From NCBI GenBank assembly GCA_019239975.1, contig JAFAZE010000134.1:1-43348 (forward strand): DNA of 43,348 nucleotides, given 5' to 3'. This DNA is from Streptosporangiaceae bacterium. GTDB lineage: Bacteria > Actinomycetota > Actinomycetes > Streptosporangiales > Streptosporangiaceae. The position numbers and the translations under genes are program-made. Under the pieces are notes generated by a model. That model was not told where the DNA came from. It saw nothing but the letters and a program-made list of their open reading frames with translations, and made no database searches. Shown in pieces: positions 16,687 to 24,870 of this stretch (positions are counted from its first letter, which is position 1; every line of letters starts with the position of its first letter).

Positions 16687-16902
16687 TTAAGAACCTACAG
16701 CGCCAGCGAGGATAACTAGGAACGCCCCGGCGATCATGAAGGGGCCGAACGGGATCTGGTGCTTCCTGGTGGCCCGTCCCGAGATCATCAGCGCGGCGCC
16801 GTAGACGGCGGCGAGGAGGAAACCGGCGAAGCCGCCGGTGATGACGAGCCGCCAGCTTTGCCAGGCGAGCAGGGTTCCGATGCTGGCCGCGGCCTTGACG
16901 TC
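16687..16902 (-). pseudogene. Element-type prepilin peptidase, C-terminal remnant
   Basis: 71 codons from the GxGD Asp onward: DVKAAASIGTLLAWQSWRLV, then GRATRKHQIPFGPFMIAGAF, ending in TAA. It is much closer to the island's intact copy at 21797-22525 (DVKAAASTGTLLAWSSWRLL) than to the chromosomal gene, so it derives from an element-borne peptidase. It breaks at the same codon as the chromosomal gene and is joined to the same kind of sequence (TTTTCTGAAC). Its N-terminal half is absent from the window, presumably deleted between two equivalent left junctions. Confidence 0.85.
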
Positions 16903-16913
16903 TTTTCTGAACT
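16897..16913 (+). other. Second attR-like junction (16902)
   Basis: GACGTC (16897-16902) followed by TTTTCTGAACT is near-identical to the junction at 14294-14310 (CACGTCTTTCCTGAACC) and in the same orientation. It marks the left end of a second integration event into an element-borne peptidase gene. 16903-17087 holds no gene I can support. Confidence 0.7.
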
Positions 16914-17087
16914 AGACCCTTGATCACGGAGGCTATCGGCAAGACTCCCTGTCACTGACTGTCACCAGGAAAGATCTTAGTTGCGAGCGAATCCCGGGCG
17001 TGTCGCGCCTGTCGTTTCCATCCGCGCATCGCGAAAGGGACTGGTTGTGAGGAGCCTGGGCCCCCTGCCTCTGGGATCCCGCTTGGA

Positions 17088-18095
17088 TCAGTTTCCGTTA
17101 AGGCGCCCACGACGGCGGTATGGCGGATGCGGTGGCACGTGTTCGGGCTTCACCTCGAAGAGTGTGGCATCTGGCTTGTCCGGTGCGAATTCATCGAGGT
17201 CGAACATGCCGTAGCGTCCTTGGCTTTCCTCTCTGGCCTGCCGGCGCTGAAGCTGCGCTTTCAGTCGTAGGGCTGGCTGTCGGCGCTCGGCGGCGGAGTA
17301 GACGTCTTTCATGATCTTTTCGCCGGCCCAGTGGTCGGTAGCGAAGCTCATGTCGAAGATTTCGGACCCGTTGGTGTTGGTGACCTTGAACACCAGGGTG
17401 GTCCTGTAGCTGAGGGCCTGCTCCAGGCGCCAGCGCATGAGATTAGTCAGCTCCGAGCGGAAGTCAGCGGAGCTGAGCTCGCCGGCTCTCGTCGCGTGGA
17501 GTGCCTCGGTCCACACGTCCGTGCCGAACATGGCGGTCATGCGGTCGGCGGTGGTGTTGTCGATGGCTTCCGTCCGCAGGCGGAGGCCCCGGGGTAGCAG
17601 GCCGCTGGCGCATAGCAGCCACAGTTCGGTCTTCCATTTGTCTTCACGCTTGTGCCGGGCCAGTTGCTGGAGGGTGGACCACTGTACCTCGGTGGACTGT
17701 TGGTCCAGGAATGCGAACGTGGGCGCCCAGTTGAGGTCAGCGAGTTCGGCCAGGACAGCGGCGATCGTCATGTTGCAGTCTCCCGGCACGACTTTGAAAC
17801 GGTCGCGGGAGTCTGGATACTCGGCTTCCAAGGCGGCCTTGAGCCCGGCGGCCTGGCTTTCTAGTTCAAAGAACCGCAGAACCGTGAATGGGGGCCTGGT
17901 CTCCAGTGCCCGGCGGGCGGATCCGCGTATCAGGTGCTCGGTGCGGCTGCGGCTGATGTTCTGGGCTTGACCGGCGAACAGGTCGAGATAGATGGTCGTG
18001 CCTGCCGTGGTGGATGCCTTATTGAAGGCGGCGAGGTAGTCGCCGAGGATGTCGAGCTTCTGCTCGGTCCACCATCCCCATGACCTTGGCGGCAT
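17088..18095 (-). CDS. tcmP: Three-Cys-motif partner protein TcmP
   Basis: 335 residues of the TcmP family, whose genes sit beside three-Cys-motif (Gp37/Gp68-like) genes. Diagnostic blocks: WWTEQKLDILGDYLAAFNKA, IYLDLFAGQAQN (methyltransferase-like motif I), VLRFFELE, VVPGDCNMTIAAVLAEL and PTFAFLDQQSTEVQWSTLQQ. The Rossmann-like order suggests a nucleic-acid-modifying or methyltransferase-derived role; the reaction is not established. ATG 18095 is preceded by AGGAGG at 5-nt spacing; the GTG at 18113 has no such site. The DUF5131 partner lies 175 bp upstream on the same strand. Confidence 0.85.
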   Translation of the reverse strand: MPPRSWGWWTEQKLDILGDYLAAFNKASTTAGTTIYLDLFAGQAQNISRSRTEHLIRGSARRALETRPPFTVLRFFELESQAAGLKAALEAEYPDSRDRFKVVPGDCNMTIAAVLAELADLNWAPTFAFLDQQSTEVQWSTLQQLARHKREDKWKTELWLLCASGLLPRGLRLRTEAIDNTTADRMTAMFGTDVWTEALHATRAGELSSADFRSELTNLMRWRLEQALSYRTTLVFKVTNTNGSEIFDMSFATDHWAGEKIMKDVYSAAERRQPALRLKAQLQRRQAREESQGRYGMFDLDEFAPDKPDATLFEVKPEHVPPHPPYRRRGRLNGN

Positions 18096-18270
18096 CGGCC
18101 CTCCTATCGCCACGTGAGGGGCGATCCTGGTAGCGGGATCGCTCCTGGCACTGTGCCACTGCGCCGGCGAAGTGTCACTTGATAGTGATGGTGCGTTAGC
18201 AGAGCGAGCCTGGCAATAGTGGGTCAGGCCATAATGTCCTGGCTTGAGAGGGTGGTTTTCTCCCTGTTAT

Positions 18271-19017
18271 TCAGACGGCCGCGAGCGCGGGCATCTGATC
18301 CCAGCGGCGGCCTTCGAGTTCGCGGCCGCCTTCTTTGGGTGTCCGTCCGCCCCACTGCTTGAAGAAGAACGGCACCCCGGCGCGGATGCAGGTGTCGCGG
18401 AGGCTGGTGACCCAGGAGACATCGAGCGCCCGGTGCCCGGGCCCGGACTCGCCGCCGGCGATGACCCAGTCGATGCCGTCCAGCCGGAGATCATCCAGCG
18501 GCCCGAGCAGCGGCTCGCAGGACAGGAACCGCACGGCCGCCGGTACTGAGCGCAGGTCATCGACCCGGTAGAGGGCATCGCTGTCCTCGACCGACACGCC
18601 CATCCATAGATTGGGCGGCCAGTCGAGATGCCCGCCGATCTTTCGCAGCCGGGATGATCGTTTCGTCAGGATCTGGTAGGTGTGCTGCGGTGTGTCGGCG
18701 ATCACGCTGAACACCTGGGCGACGAAACCGGCGGGCACCTTGGCGTGGAATAGGTCGCTCATCGAGTTGACGAACACGATTCGCGGCGAGCCCCAGGAGT
18801 AGGGAAGGCGGAGAGCGTCTGCGTGGGCCGTCAGGCCGAATCCGGGGCCGCTGGTCCGAGGGTCGCCGTCGCGCTGGTATTTCGCCTGGCCCATCGCCTT
18901 GAGGCGCCGGGCGAGGGCAAGCGCGTAGCAGTTGTCGCAGCCAGCTGAGATCCGGTCGCATCCGGTCGTCGGATTCCAGGTGACCTCGGTCCATTCGATG
19001 CCCGTGCGCGTTCCCAT
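18271..19017 (-). CDS. DUF5131 / phage Gp37-Gp68-like three-Cys-motif protein
   Basis: 248 residues. N-terminal GIEWTEVTWNPTTGC with Cys20, Cys27 and Cys30 (GCDRISAGCDNCYA) is the three-cysteine motif of this family, spaced like an atypical radical-SAM or iron-sulfur site. Later blocks: FVNSMSDLFHAKVP, QILTKRSSRLRKI, PNLWMGVSVED, FLSCEPLLGPLDDL, WVIAGGESGPGHR and FFFKQWGG. The family occurs in phages and islands and is thought to act on nucleic acids. ATG 19017 was chosen over 19065 because homologues start just before GIEWTE. First gene of a DUF5131-tcmP operon divergent from an XRE regulator. Confidence 0.85.
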   Translation of the reverse strand: MGTRTGIEWTEVTWNPTTGCDRISAGCDNCYALALARRLKAMGQAKYQRDGDPRTSGPGFGLTAHADALRLPYSWGSPRIVFVNSMSDLFHAKVPAGFVAQVFSVIADTPQHTYQILTKRSSRLRKIGGHLDWPPNLWMGVSVEDSDALYRVDDLRSVPAAVRFLSCEPLLGPLDDLRLDGIDWVIAGGESGPGHRALDVSWVTSLRDTCIRAGVPFFFKQWGGRTPKEGGRELEGRRWDQMPALAAV

Positions 19018-19069
19018 GACCCAGCATCCTCCCGCTGATGGTCTACCCAGGACCAGCCTGCGCATCCGG

Positions 19070-19101
19070 GTGATAAATTTTAACCGTTATTAATTTATCA
19101 C
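19070..19101. promoter_or_regulatory. AT-rich palindromic operator
   Basis: GTGATAAATT (19070-19079) and AATTTATCAC (19092-19101) form perfect 10-bp arms around 12 bp. This AT-rich island in GC-rich DNA lies between the divergent DUF5131 and XRE genes and is the probable binding site of the XRE regulator, covering both promoters. Confidence 0.65.
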
Positions 19102-19114
19102 TGAGGAGCGTCAG

Positions 19115-19381
19115 TTGCCGATCAGGCGCGGCCGCAGGCGCCGGGCGGATAGCCGGTATGCTGCGCAGGCAGCCTTGCTCGCTGGCCAGCTCCGTGAGCG
19201 CCGGGAGAGTGCCGGGATAACTCAGGAGCGGCTTGCCTCCCTGGCCGGCGTGGGCATCGCCACGGTCCGGAAAATCGAAACCGGGCTAGTCGTGGAGCCG
19301 GGCTATTTCACGGTTATGGCTCTGATGGGAGTTCTTGGCATTTCTCCCGATGACCTGGCCCTGCAGGGCACCGTCAGCTGA
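19115..19381 (+). CDS. XRE-family helix-turn-helix regulator
   Basis: 88 residues. HTH about 30-85: LRERRESAGITQERLASLAG, then VGIATVRKIETG and a C-terminal helix. An arginine-rich N-terminal tail (IRRGRRRRADSRYAA) precedes it. The TTG start has GAGGAG at 6-nt spacing. It is divergent from the DUF5131-tcmP operon across the palindrome at 19070-19101, so it probably represses that operon and itself. Not a toxin-antitoxin partner by any sign I can see. Confidence 0.8.
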   Translation: MPIRRGRRRRADSRYAAQAALLAGQLRERRESAGITQERLASLAGVGIATVRKIETGLVVEPGYFTVMALMGVLGISPDDLALQGTVS

Positions 19382-19436
19382 CGTGCGGCGCCGGCGGTGC
19401 GGGCGCATCGCGGACGCCGTTCATGCCAGCCGGGCC

Positions 19437-20603
19437 CTACCTGCGGATGCGGAGAAGATGATCGAGACCCTCTTCTGAGAGCAGGCGGTCCTGGGCTAGC
19501 GCGATCGCGCCCACTGTGCCAGCTCGTTCGCCGAGGGTGCTGGTTTCGATGCGGAGTGATCGCTGTGCGAGCGGCAGTGCCCTGGCGTGGATTCCGGCGC
19601 GGATCCCGGACAGCAGTACGTCGTCGAGCTGGGCGAGCGATCCTCCGACCACGATGGCCGAGGGGTTGGCGAAGCTGACGATGGCGGCGAGCACCTCGCC
19701 GATGTGCTGTGCTGCCGCCCGCACTTCCTGCCGGGCCAGCGTGTCGCCTCGTGTGGCCAGGCTCGCCACGTCTCGTGCGGTCGCGGCGGCCAGTCCTTTC
19801 GCCGTGAGATGGCTGGCCATTGCCTGGCCGCCGGCCACGGCTTCGAGGCATCCGGTGTTGCCGCACCGGCAGGGGGCGTCGCAGCCCGGGACGTGGATGT
19901 GCCCGACGTCGCCGGCGGCGCCGTCGGCGCCGCGGTGCAGGTGGCCGCTGACGATGATGCCGCATCCGATTCCGGTCCCGGCCTTGATGAACAGCAGGTG
20001 CTCCAGGCCGGGATATGTGGCCCGGTGCTCCCCGAGGGCCATGAGGTTGACGTCGTTATCGACGAGAGTGACAGCAGCGTAACGCTCTGCGAAGTATCCG
20101 GGCACGCGGTATCCGTCCCACCGGGGCATGAGCGGAGGCTTGATGGCGGTGCCGGTAGCGAACTGTACCGGCGCGGGCAGGCCCACGACGATGGCGCGCA
20201 CGTCCGCCGGCTGACGGCCGGCTCTGTCCAGCAGCATCCGGAGCTGCCCGTCGGCCCAGGCGAGTACCTTAGCGGGTTCCTGGTCGATGTCCTGGCCCTG
20301 GTCACTGCTGCCCAGCTCGGCTCCGGCGAGATCGCTGACCGCGAACCGCGCTCGCGTTGCCCCGAGGTCGGCGACGAGGATCAGGGCCGCCTCGGCGTTG
20401 ATCCGCAGCCGCAGTGCGGGGCGTCCTCCGCTGGAAGGGGCGGTCCCCTCCTCGATGACCAGGCCGTTGTCCAGCAGGGCGTCTACTCGCTGCGACACCG
20501 AGGAGCGGGACAGCCTCGTTACCCGGGCCAGCTCGGCGCGGGTGGTGGCGGAGCCCTGGGCGATGCGCTGGAGCAAGGGGCTCAGGGCCTCGGCGCTCTT
20601 CAT
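19437..20603 (-). CDS. ROK-family transcriptional repressor
   Basis: 388 residues. N-terminal MarR-like winged helix about 1-75 (TTRAELARVTRLSRSSVSQR, GRPALRLRIN), then the ROK ASKHA domain: LVADLGATRARFAVSDL, DNDVNLMALGEH, FIKAGTGIGCGIIVSG, GDVGHIHVPG and the zinc-binding CRCGNTGCLEAVAGG. Such repressors sense sugars or sugar phosphates. It is divergent from the sugar-isomerase-like gene at 20784, its presumed target, with inverted repeats in between. Intact; normal NagC/XylR length. Confidence 0.9.
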   Translation of the reverse strand: MKSAEALSPLLQRIAQGSATTRAELARVTRLSRSSVSQRVDALLDNGLVIEEGTAPSSGGRPALRLRINAEAALILVADLGATRARFAVSDLAGAELGSSDQGQDIDQEPAKVLAWADGQLRMLLDRAGRQPADVRAIVVGLPAPVQFATGTAIKPPLMPRWDGYRVPGYFAERYAAVTLVDNDVNLMALGEHRATYPGLEHLLFIKAGTGIGCGIIVSGHLHRGADGAAGDVGHIHVPGCDAPCRCGNTGCLEAVAGGQAMASHLTAKGLAAATARDVASLATRGDTLARQEVRAAAQHIGEVLAAIVSFANPSAIVVGGSLAQLDDVLLSGIRAGIHARALPLAQRSLRIETSTLGERAGTVGAIALAQDRLLSEEGLDHLLRIRR

Positions 20604-20633
20604 GCCGTCTGCGGCTGAGGCGAGCGGTCTCGT

Positions 20634-20706
20634 CTAAGCATACCTGCAGCTTAGCAGAAGGTAAGGAACTTATGTCTATAACAGAACAAAGTAACGTCAT
20701 TGACGT
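20634..20706. promoter_or_regulatory. Divergent promoter region with two inverted repeats
   Basis: CTAAGC (20634-20639) with GCTTAG (20649-20654), and ACGTCA-T-TGACGT (20694-20706), lie between the divergent ROK and isomerase-like genes; TATAAC at 20677-20682 is a possible -10. Either repeat could be the ROK operator. Confidence 0.4.
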
Positions 20707-20783
20707 GCATAAGATCCGGCTCTTATGGTTGCTTTCAGTACTTGCAGTCCCACAGGGTGAGTTCAGCAGAAAGGGTGGTGCTC

Positions 20784-21665
20784 GTGAAACTCGGCTTCTT
20801 CACTGCGTGCCTGGCCAACGGTGATCTGGAGTCCATCGCCCAGCGGGCGGCGCAGGCCGGCTTCTCGGTGCTCGAAGCGGCGGCCTGGCCGTCGATGTCG
20901 CGTGATCATACTGCCGCTCACATTGATGTCCGGGCCCTGGGACCCGCCGAAGCCCAAGCGATCCGCGCGGTGCTCGCCCGGCATGACCTGGAACTGTCGG
21001 CGGTCAGCTATTACGAGAACAACCTTCATCCCGGCGAGGCTGAGCGGGCGGAGATCCATGACCACCTGCGTGCCTGCATCCGGGCCGCCGCGATGCTCGG
21101 CGTGCCCTGCGTGGGCACGTTCGTCGGCCGGGACCCGGGCCGGACCGTCGCGGAGAACCGGGGGCTTGCCGAGGAGATCTTCCCGCCCCTGGTGAGCTTC
21201 GCCGCCGAGCGAGGAGTCAAACTCGTCGTGGAGAACTGCCCGATGGAGGGCTGGCACCCCGACGGCTACCCGGGGAACCTGGCCTACTCCCCTGAACTGT
21301 GGGAATGGATGTTCTCCCTCGGCCTGTACCTCAACTACGACCCCTCTCACCTGCTGTGGCTCGGCATCGACCCGGTCAGCGCGATACACGCGCTGAAGAA
21401 CCACGCCGACCACATCCAGCACGTCCAGGCCAAGGACACCGTCATCGACCCCCGCGGGCGGGACCGCTATGGCGTGTTCGGCCAGGCGCTGGGGCGGAAC
21501 GACCCCTGGGCCTCCGGCTGGTGGCGCTACCGGATGCCCGGCCTCGGCGGCGTCGACTGGCGCGGGGTGATCGCCGGCGAGCCGACGCATGCAAGGTCCT
21601 GCGCATGCTCCTCTCCCCGCTCCCGCGGCCGGACCCGCAACACCGCGACCGCACACGAGAAGTAA
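20784..21665 (+). pseudogene. Xylose isomerase-like TIM-barrel, C-terminus lost
   Basis: Begins VKLGFFTACLANGDLESIAQ and carries the AP endonuclease 2/xylose-isomerase-like fold: AGFSVLEAAAWP, CVGTFVGRDPG, LVVENCPMEGWHP, YLNYDPSHLLWLGID, HIQHVQAKDT and MPGLGGVDWRGVI, with His, Glu and Asp metal ligands visible. After GVDWRGVI the family continues with about 40 residues including an EHED-type motif; here the frame becomes Arg/Ser/Thr-rich (AGEPTHARSCACSS...) and stops. A deletion or frameshift has removed the end, probably inactivating it. GTG 20784 is the likely start. It is paired with the ROK gene. Confidence 0.75.
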
Positions 21666-21796
21666 ACCCGAGGCGAAAGCCCCGGTAACGGCGGGCAATG
21701 CCAGGAACAGAAGCCCGAAGTCGCGGAGGCAGGGATCACAAGGGCTCTTGCCTCCGCGGGACCTGCCTATGGCAACTCAAAGGCGGAATCCTGCCG

Positions 21797-22525
21797 CTAA
21801 CCTGCGGCGAGGATGACCAGGAACGCCCCGGCGATCATGAAGGGGCCGAAGGGGATCTGCTGCCCTCTGGTGGCCCGTCCCGAGATCAGCAGTGCGATGC
21901 CGTAGACGGCGGCGAGGAAGAACCCGGCGAACCCGCCGGCGATCAGGAGCCGCCAGCTTGACCATGCGAGCAGGGTTCCGGTACTTGCTGCGGCCTTGAC
22001 ATCGCCCATGCCCATCCCGGCGGGGCTGATCAGCGCGAGAGCCAGGTAGAAGCCGGCCAGGGCGAGAGCGCCGAGCGCGGCCCGTGCCATGTCGTGCCAG
22101 TGCCCGCTGGCAGCGGCGGCCAGCATCAGCAAGACGGTGGTGCCTGCGTAGGCGATGGCGGTGAGCGGATCGGGCAGCCGCCGGACGGCGGCGTCGATGA
22201 ACACGAGCGGGACCGCGCACAGCGCCAGCCAGCACGCCGCCGCGAGCACCAGCCCTGGATGGACGCGGGCGGCCAGGGCGCCGAGCAAGATCGCGGCGGT
22301 GACCTCGACGGCCAGCGCGGGCGGCCCTATGCGCTGCTGGCAGCCGGGGCACCGGCCGTCCGGGGGAAGCGGCGGCCACCGGGCCATGAGCTGACGCTCG
22401 CAGGCAGGACAGCACCGGCGGGCCGGTTCGCCGGCGGGGACGGCGTATCGGATGATGACGGCGCGCAGTCCCGGTCCGGCTACCAGCCCCGCCAGCGCGA
22501 GGGATGTGATGAGGAGCGGGCTCAT
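21797..22525 (-). CDS. Element-borne prepilin peptidase, A24 family
   Basis: 242-residue membrane aspartic protease that processes type IV prepilin-like signal peptides. Catalytic Asp111 (FIDAAVRRLPD) and Asp175 (GMGMGDVK). Unlike the chromosomal gene it has the N-terminal domain with four zinc-type cysteines (CCPAC, about 38-42, and CPGC, 59-62), the methyltransferase-domain hallmark. Around seven hydrophobic segments. Its ATG overlaps the intB stop as ATGA, so it is the third gene of an intA-intB-peptidase operon. Its GxGD codons form an uncut version of the site that is split in the other two copies. No pilin genes are nearby. Confidence 0.92.
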   Translation of the reverse strand: MSPLLITSLALAGLVAGPGLRAVIIRYAVPAGEPARRCCPACERQLMARWPPLPPDGRCPGCQQRIGPPALAVEVTAAILLGALAARVHPGLVLAAACWLALCAVPLVFIDAAVRRLPDPLTAIAYAGTTVLLMLAAAASGHWHDMARAALGALALAGFYLALALISPAGMGMGDVKAAASTGTLLAWSSWRLLIAGGFAGFFLAAVYGIALLISGRATRGQQIPFGPFMIAGAFLVILAAG

Positions 22526-24870
22526 GACCCGCCCGCGGCACCGGAAGACCGGCCGACGGCGGGCCGGAAGTCGGGCATGCCCAGGTGGGTGACCTGGTGC
22601 CGGGCGGCGAGTTGGTCCATGGCCTGCAGTTTCTGCCCGGCGGCGGCGATGCTGACTTCCAGCCCGGCGACCTCGCCGCCCCAGCCTTGCTCGCGGGCCT
22701 CGGCGAGGCGGGCGCGCAGGCTGGCCAGGATGTCGGCCAGCCGCGGCCGCTGGGCGGGGTCGGGGCGCAGGGCCGGGCAGCGGATGCAGGCATGCTCGTG
22801 GACGCACGGGGTGCCGAAGTCGCGCGTGCACACGCCGAGCTCGACCTTGCGTAGCTCGAAGTGGCCCAGGAATTCATCCCACTCGGCCGGGCTGAGGTCG
22901 CGGTATTCTTCGCCGGGGCGCAGGGTGCGGCGGCGGGCGATGAACGCCCGGTGGCCGGTGATGACGTCCTCCGGGTAGATCGTGGCGTACCCCATGGTGG
23001 TGTTCAGGTCGATGTGACCGAGGATTTTCGCTGCTATGTGCGGGGGCAGCCCAGCGCGCAGCGCGTCGGTGGCGAAAATCCGCCTGAAGTCGTGGGGGGT
23101 GATCCGCAGTGGCGTGCCGTCCGGGCCGGTCAGCCCGGCGGCGGCCATCGCCCGGTCCAGGGCGTCGGCGACGAACCTTCGGGTGAGGGGCTTACGGACG
23201 CCGCCGTCGGGCCGCTGGAACAAGAACGGCATCAGCGGCGACCAGCGACGCTCGAACCCGTCCCAGCGGGCCACCAGCGGCAGGGCGCGCGCGGTGCCGC
23301 GGACCCGGTTGATGACCTCGGCCAGGACCTCGCCGAGGTCAGGCGATACCAGCAGCAGCCGCTCGCTGTCGGTCTTGGACGGGGCGACCTGCAGCATCGG
23401 CACGACCTCCCCGGTGGTAGGGAGCGTGTAGGCGCAGAAGCTGCGGTGAGTCAGCTCCAGCATCTCCTCGATCCGCACGCCGGTGTGCCGCAGCACTTCC
23501 ACGCTCGCCCAGGTCCAGAACGCGCGTTCCTCATCTCCGGCCAGGTCCAGCCGTCGGCCGTCGGCACCGATGGCGTCGGCGCGGACCTGGTGGACCAGGG
23601 CGGGCAGCACCGGGGCCAGGGTCCGGGTCCGCTGGTCCATCACGGCCTTGCGGTGCCTGCGGATCTTCGTGAAGGTGATCTCCGATGCCCGGACCGGGCA
23701 CGGGGCGGCGAACCGGCCCCACCGCGCCGGGTCCTCCGCCGCCCACGCCGCCAGGTCGGCGTAGAAGGCCCGCACGTGCATCAGGGTGTTCTCCGGTACT
23801 TTGCGCTGTTGACCGGCGCGGCGCGAGTCGTGGCTGATGACCTGCAACCGCAGCTTCCACGCCGCGGCCACCTCGGCGGGCAGGTGCAGCGAGCTGATCC
23901 CGGGATGGTGCAACTCCAGGTCACGCCAGAACAGGAGCCCCAGGTTACGGGCCAGGTTGTCCAGCGAGGTGTAGTCCACCGCTGGCCTGCGGACCGCGAG
24001 GTAATCCACCAGCAGGTCGCGGACGGGCTCGCACTCGATCTGGTAGCGGTCGACCAGCCCGGCGCAGCTGAGCTGGCCGCGGCGGGTGGCGGCCATCAGG
24101 TTCGGCGGCGCGTCCGGGCCGAACACGCCCATCTCGAACAGCAGCGTGTAGAACAGGCCGCCCTCGTTCATCCCCTTCCCGCGGTCCCGGCGGGTGTGCC
24201 AGTACCAGGCGCAGTCCCCGGCGGTGACCGCGGTCACGGGGCCGCCCTTGCAGATCATGATCCGGGCGATGACGTTGCGCGCGGTCGCGAAGCTGCCGCC
24301 GGCGCCGCGGGCGGCGTGCTCCCGCTGCAGCGCTTCCAGCCCGGCCGGGTCGATCTGCGTGAACGCGACGGCGAGGGTCTTGTAATAGGGCTGATCCAGC
24401 AGCCAGGCCAGGCCCGGGCGGATCACCTGCCCGGCCAGCAGCAGCATCATCCCGGCCTTGATCACGTCCTGGTCGGCGGTCCCGCCGCCGCGGCGCCCGC
24501 TGCCGACCAGCGGGGCCGCCCAGTCCTTCCCGGCATGCTCGGCACCGGAGGCCTGCCACCGCTGCTGCCAGGTGCTTCCCGGCTGGGCCTCCAGCCAGTC
24601 CAGCAGCCGCCGCAGGCTCATCCGGTGCAGCGGGAGGCTGCCTCCGGCCTGCCCGGCGATCTCCAGCAGCCGCGCTCCGGTCTCGGCCCGGCTGGCCTCG
24701 GTCTGTGGCCACGACACCGCATCCGGGCGCACCTGCTGCCCGGTCGGCAGTACCATCGGGACGTCCGGCAGCACCGCAGGCGGCAGCGGCCGCGGGCCGC
24801 GCCGCGACTCGCGGCCTGCCACCCGGCCCCGCGGCCCGGCCGCGACGGCCTGTTCCGCGACGGCGGTCAC
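22522..24870 (-). CDS. Tyrosine recombinase IntB, main element
   Basis: 782 residues, with about 400 N-terminal residues of unassigned helical sequence before the catalytic domain. Catalytic signs: VLRHTGVRIEEML (Arg), APSKTDSERLLL (Lys), ITPHDFRRIFATD (His, Arg), LGHIDLNTTMGYA (His, Tyr). After it comes a conserved metal-binding-like tail, GVCTRDFGTPCVHEHACIRC, then a coiled region. GTG start overlapping the intA stop as GTGA. Paralogue: 30964-33219, which has the same tail. Probably works with IntA as a two-recombinase integration system. Confidence 0.9.
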   Translation of the reverse strand: MTAVAEQAVAAGPRGRVAGRESRRGPRPLPPAVLPDVPMVLPTGQQVRPDAVSWPQTEASRAETGARLLEIAGQAGGSLPLHRMSLRRLLDWLEAQPGSTWQQRWQASGAEHAGKDWAAPLVGSGRRGGGTADQDVIKAGMMLLLAGQVIRPGLAWLLDQPYYKTLAVAFTQIDPAGLEALQREHAARGAGGSFATARNVIARIMICKGGPVTAVTAGDCAWYWHTRRDRGKGMNEGGLFYTLLFEMGVFGPDAPPNLMAATRRGQLSCAGLVDRYQIECEPVRDLLVDYLAVRRPAVDYTSLDNLARNLGLLFWRDLELHHPGISSLHLPAEVAAAWKLRLQVISHDSRRAGQQRKVPENTLMHVRAFYADLAAWAAEDPARWGRFAAPCPVRASEITFTKIRRHRKAVMDQRTRTLAPVLPALVHQVRADAIGADGRRLDLAGDEERAFWTWASVEVLRHTGVRIEEMLELTHRSFCAYTLPTTGEVVPMLQVAPSKTDSERLLLVSPDLGEVLAEVINRVRGTARALPLVARWDGFERRWSPLMPFLFQRPDGGVRKPLTRRFVADALDRAMAAAGLTGPDGTPLRITPHDFRRIFATDALRAGLPPHIAAKILGHIDLNTTMGYATIYPEDVITGHRAFIARRRTLRPGEEYRDLSPAEWDEFLGHFELRKVELGVCTRDFGTPCVHEHACIRCPALRPDPAQRPRLADILASLRARLAEAREQGWGGEVAGLEVSIAAAGQKLQAMDQLAARHQVTHLGMPDFRPAVGRSSGAAGGS

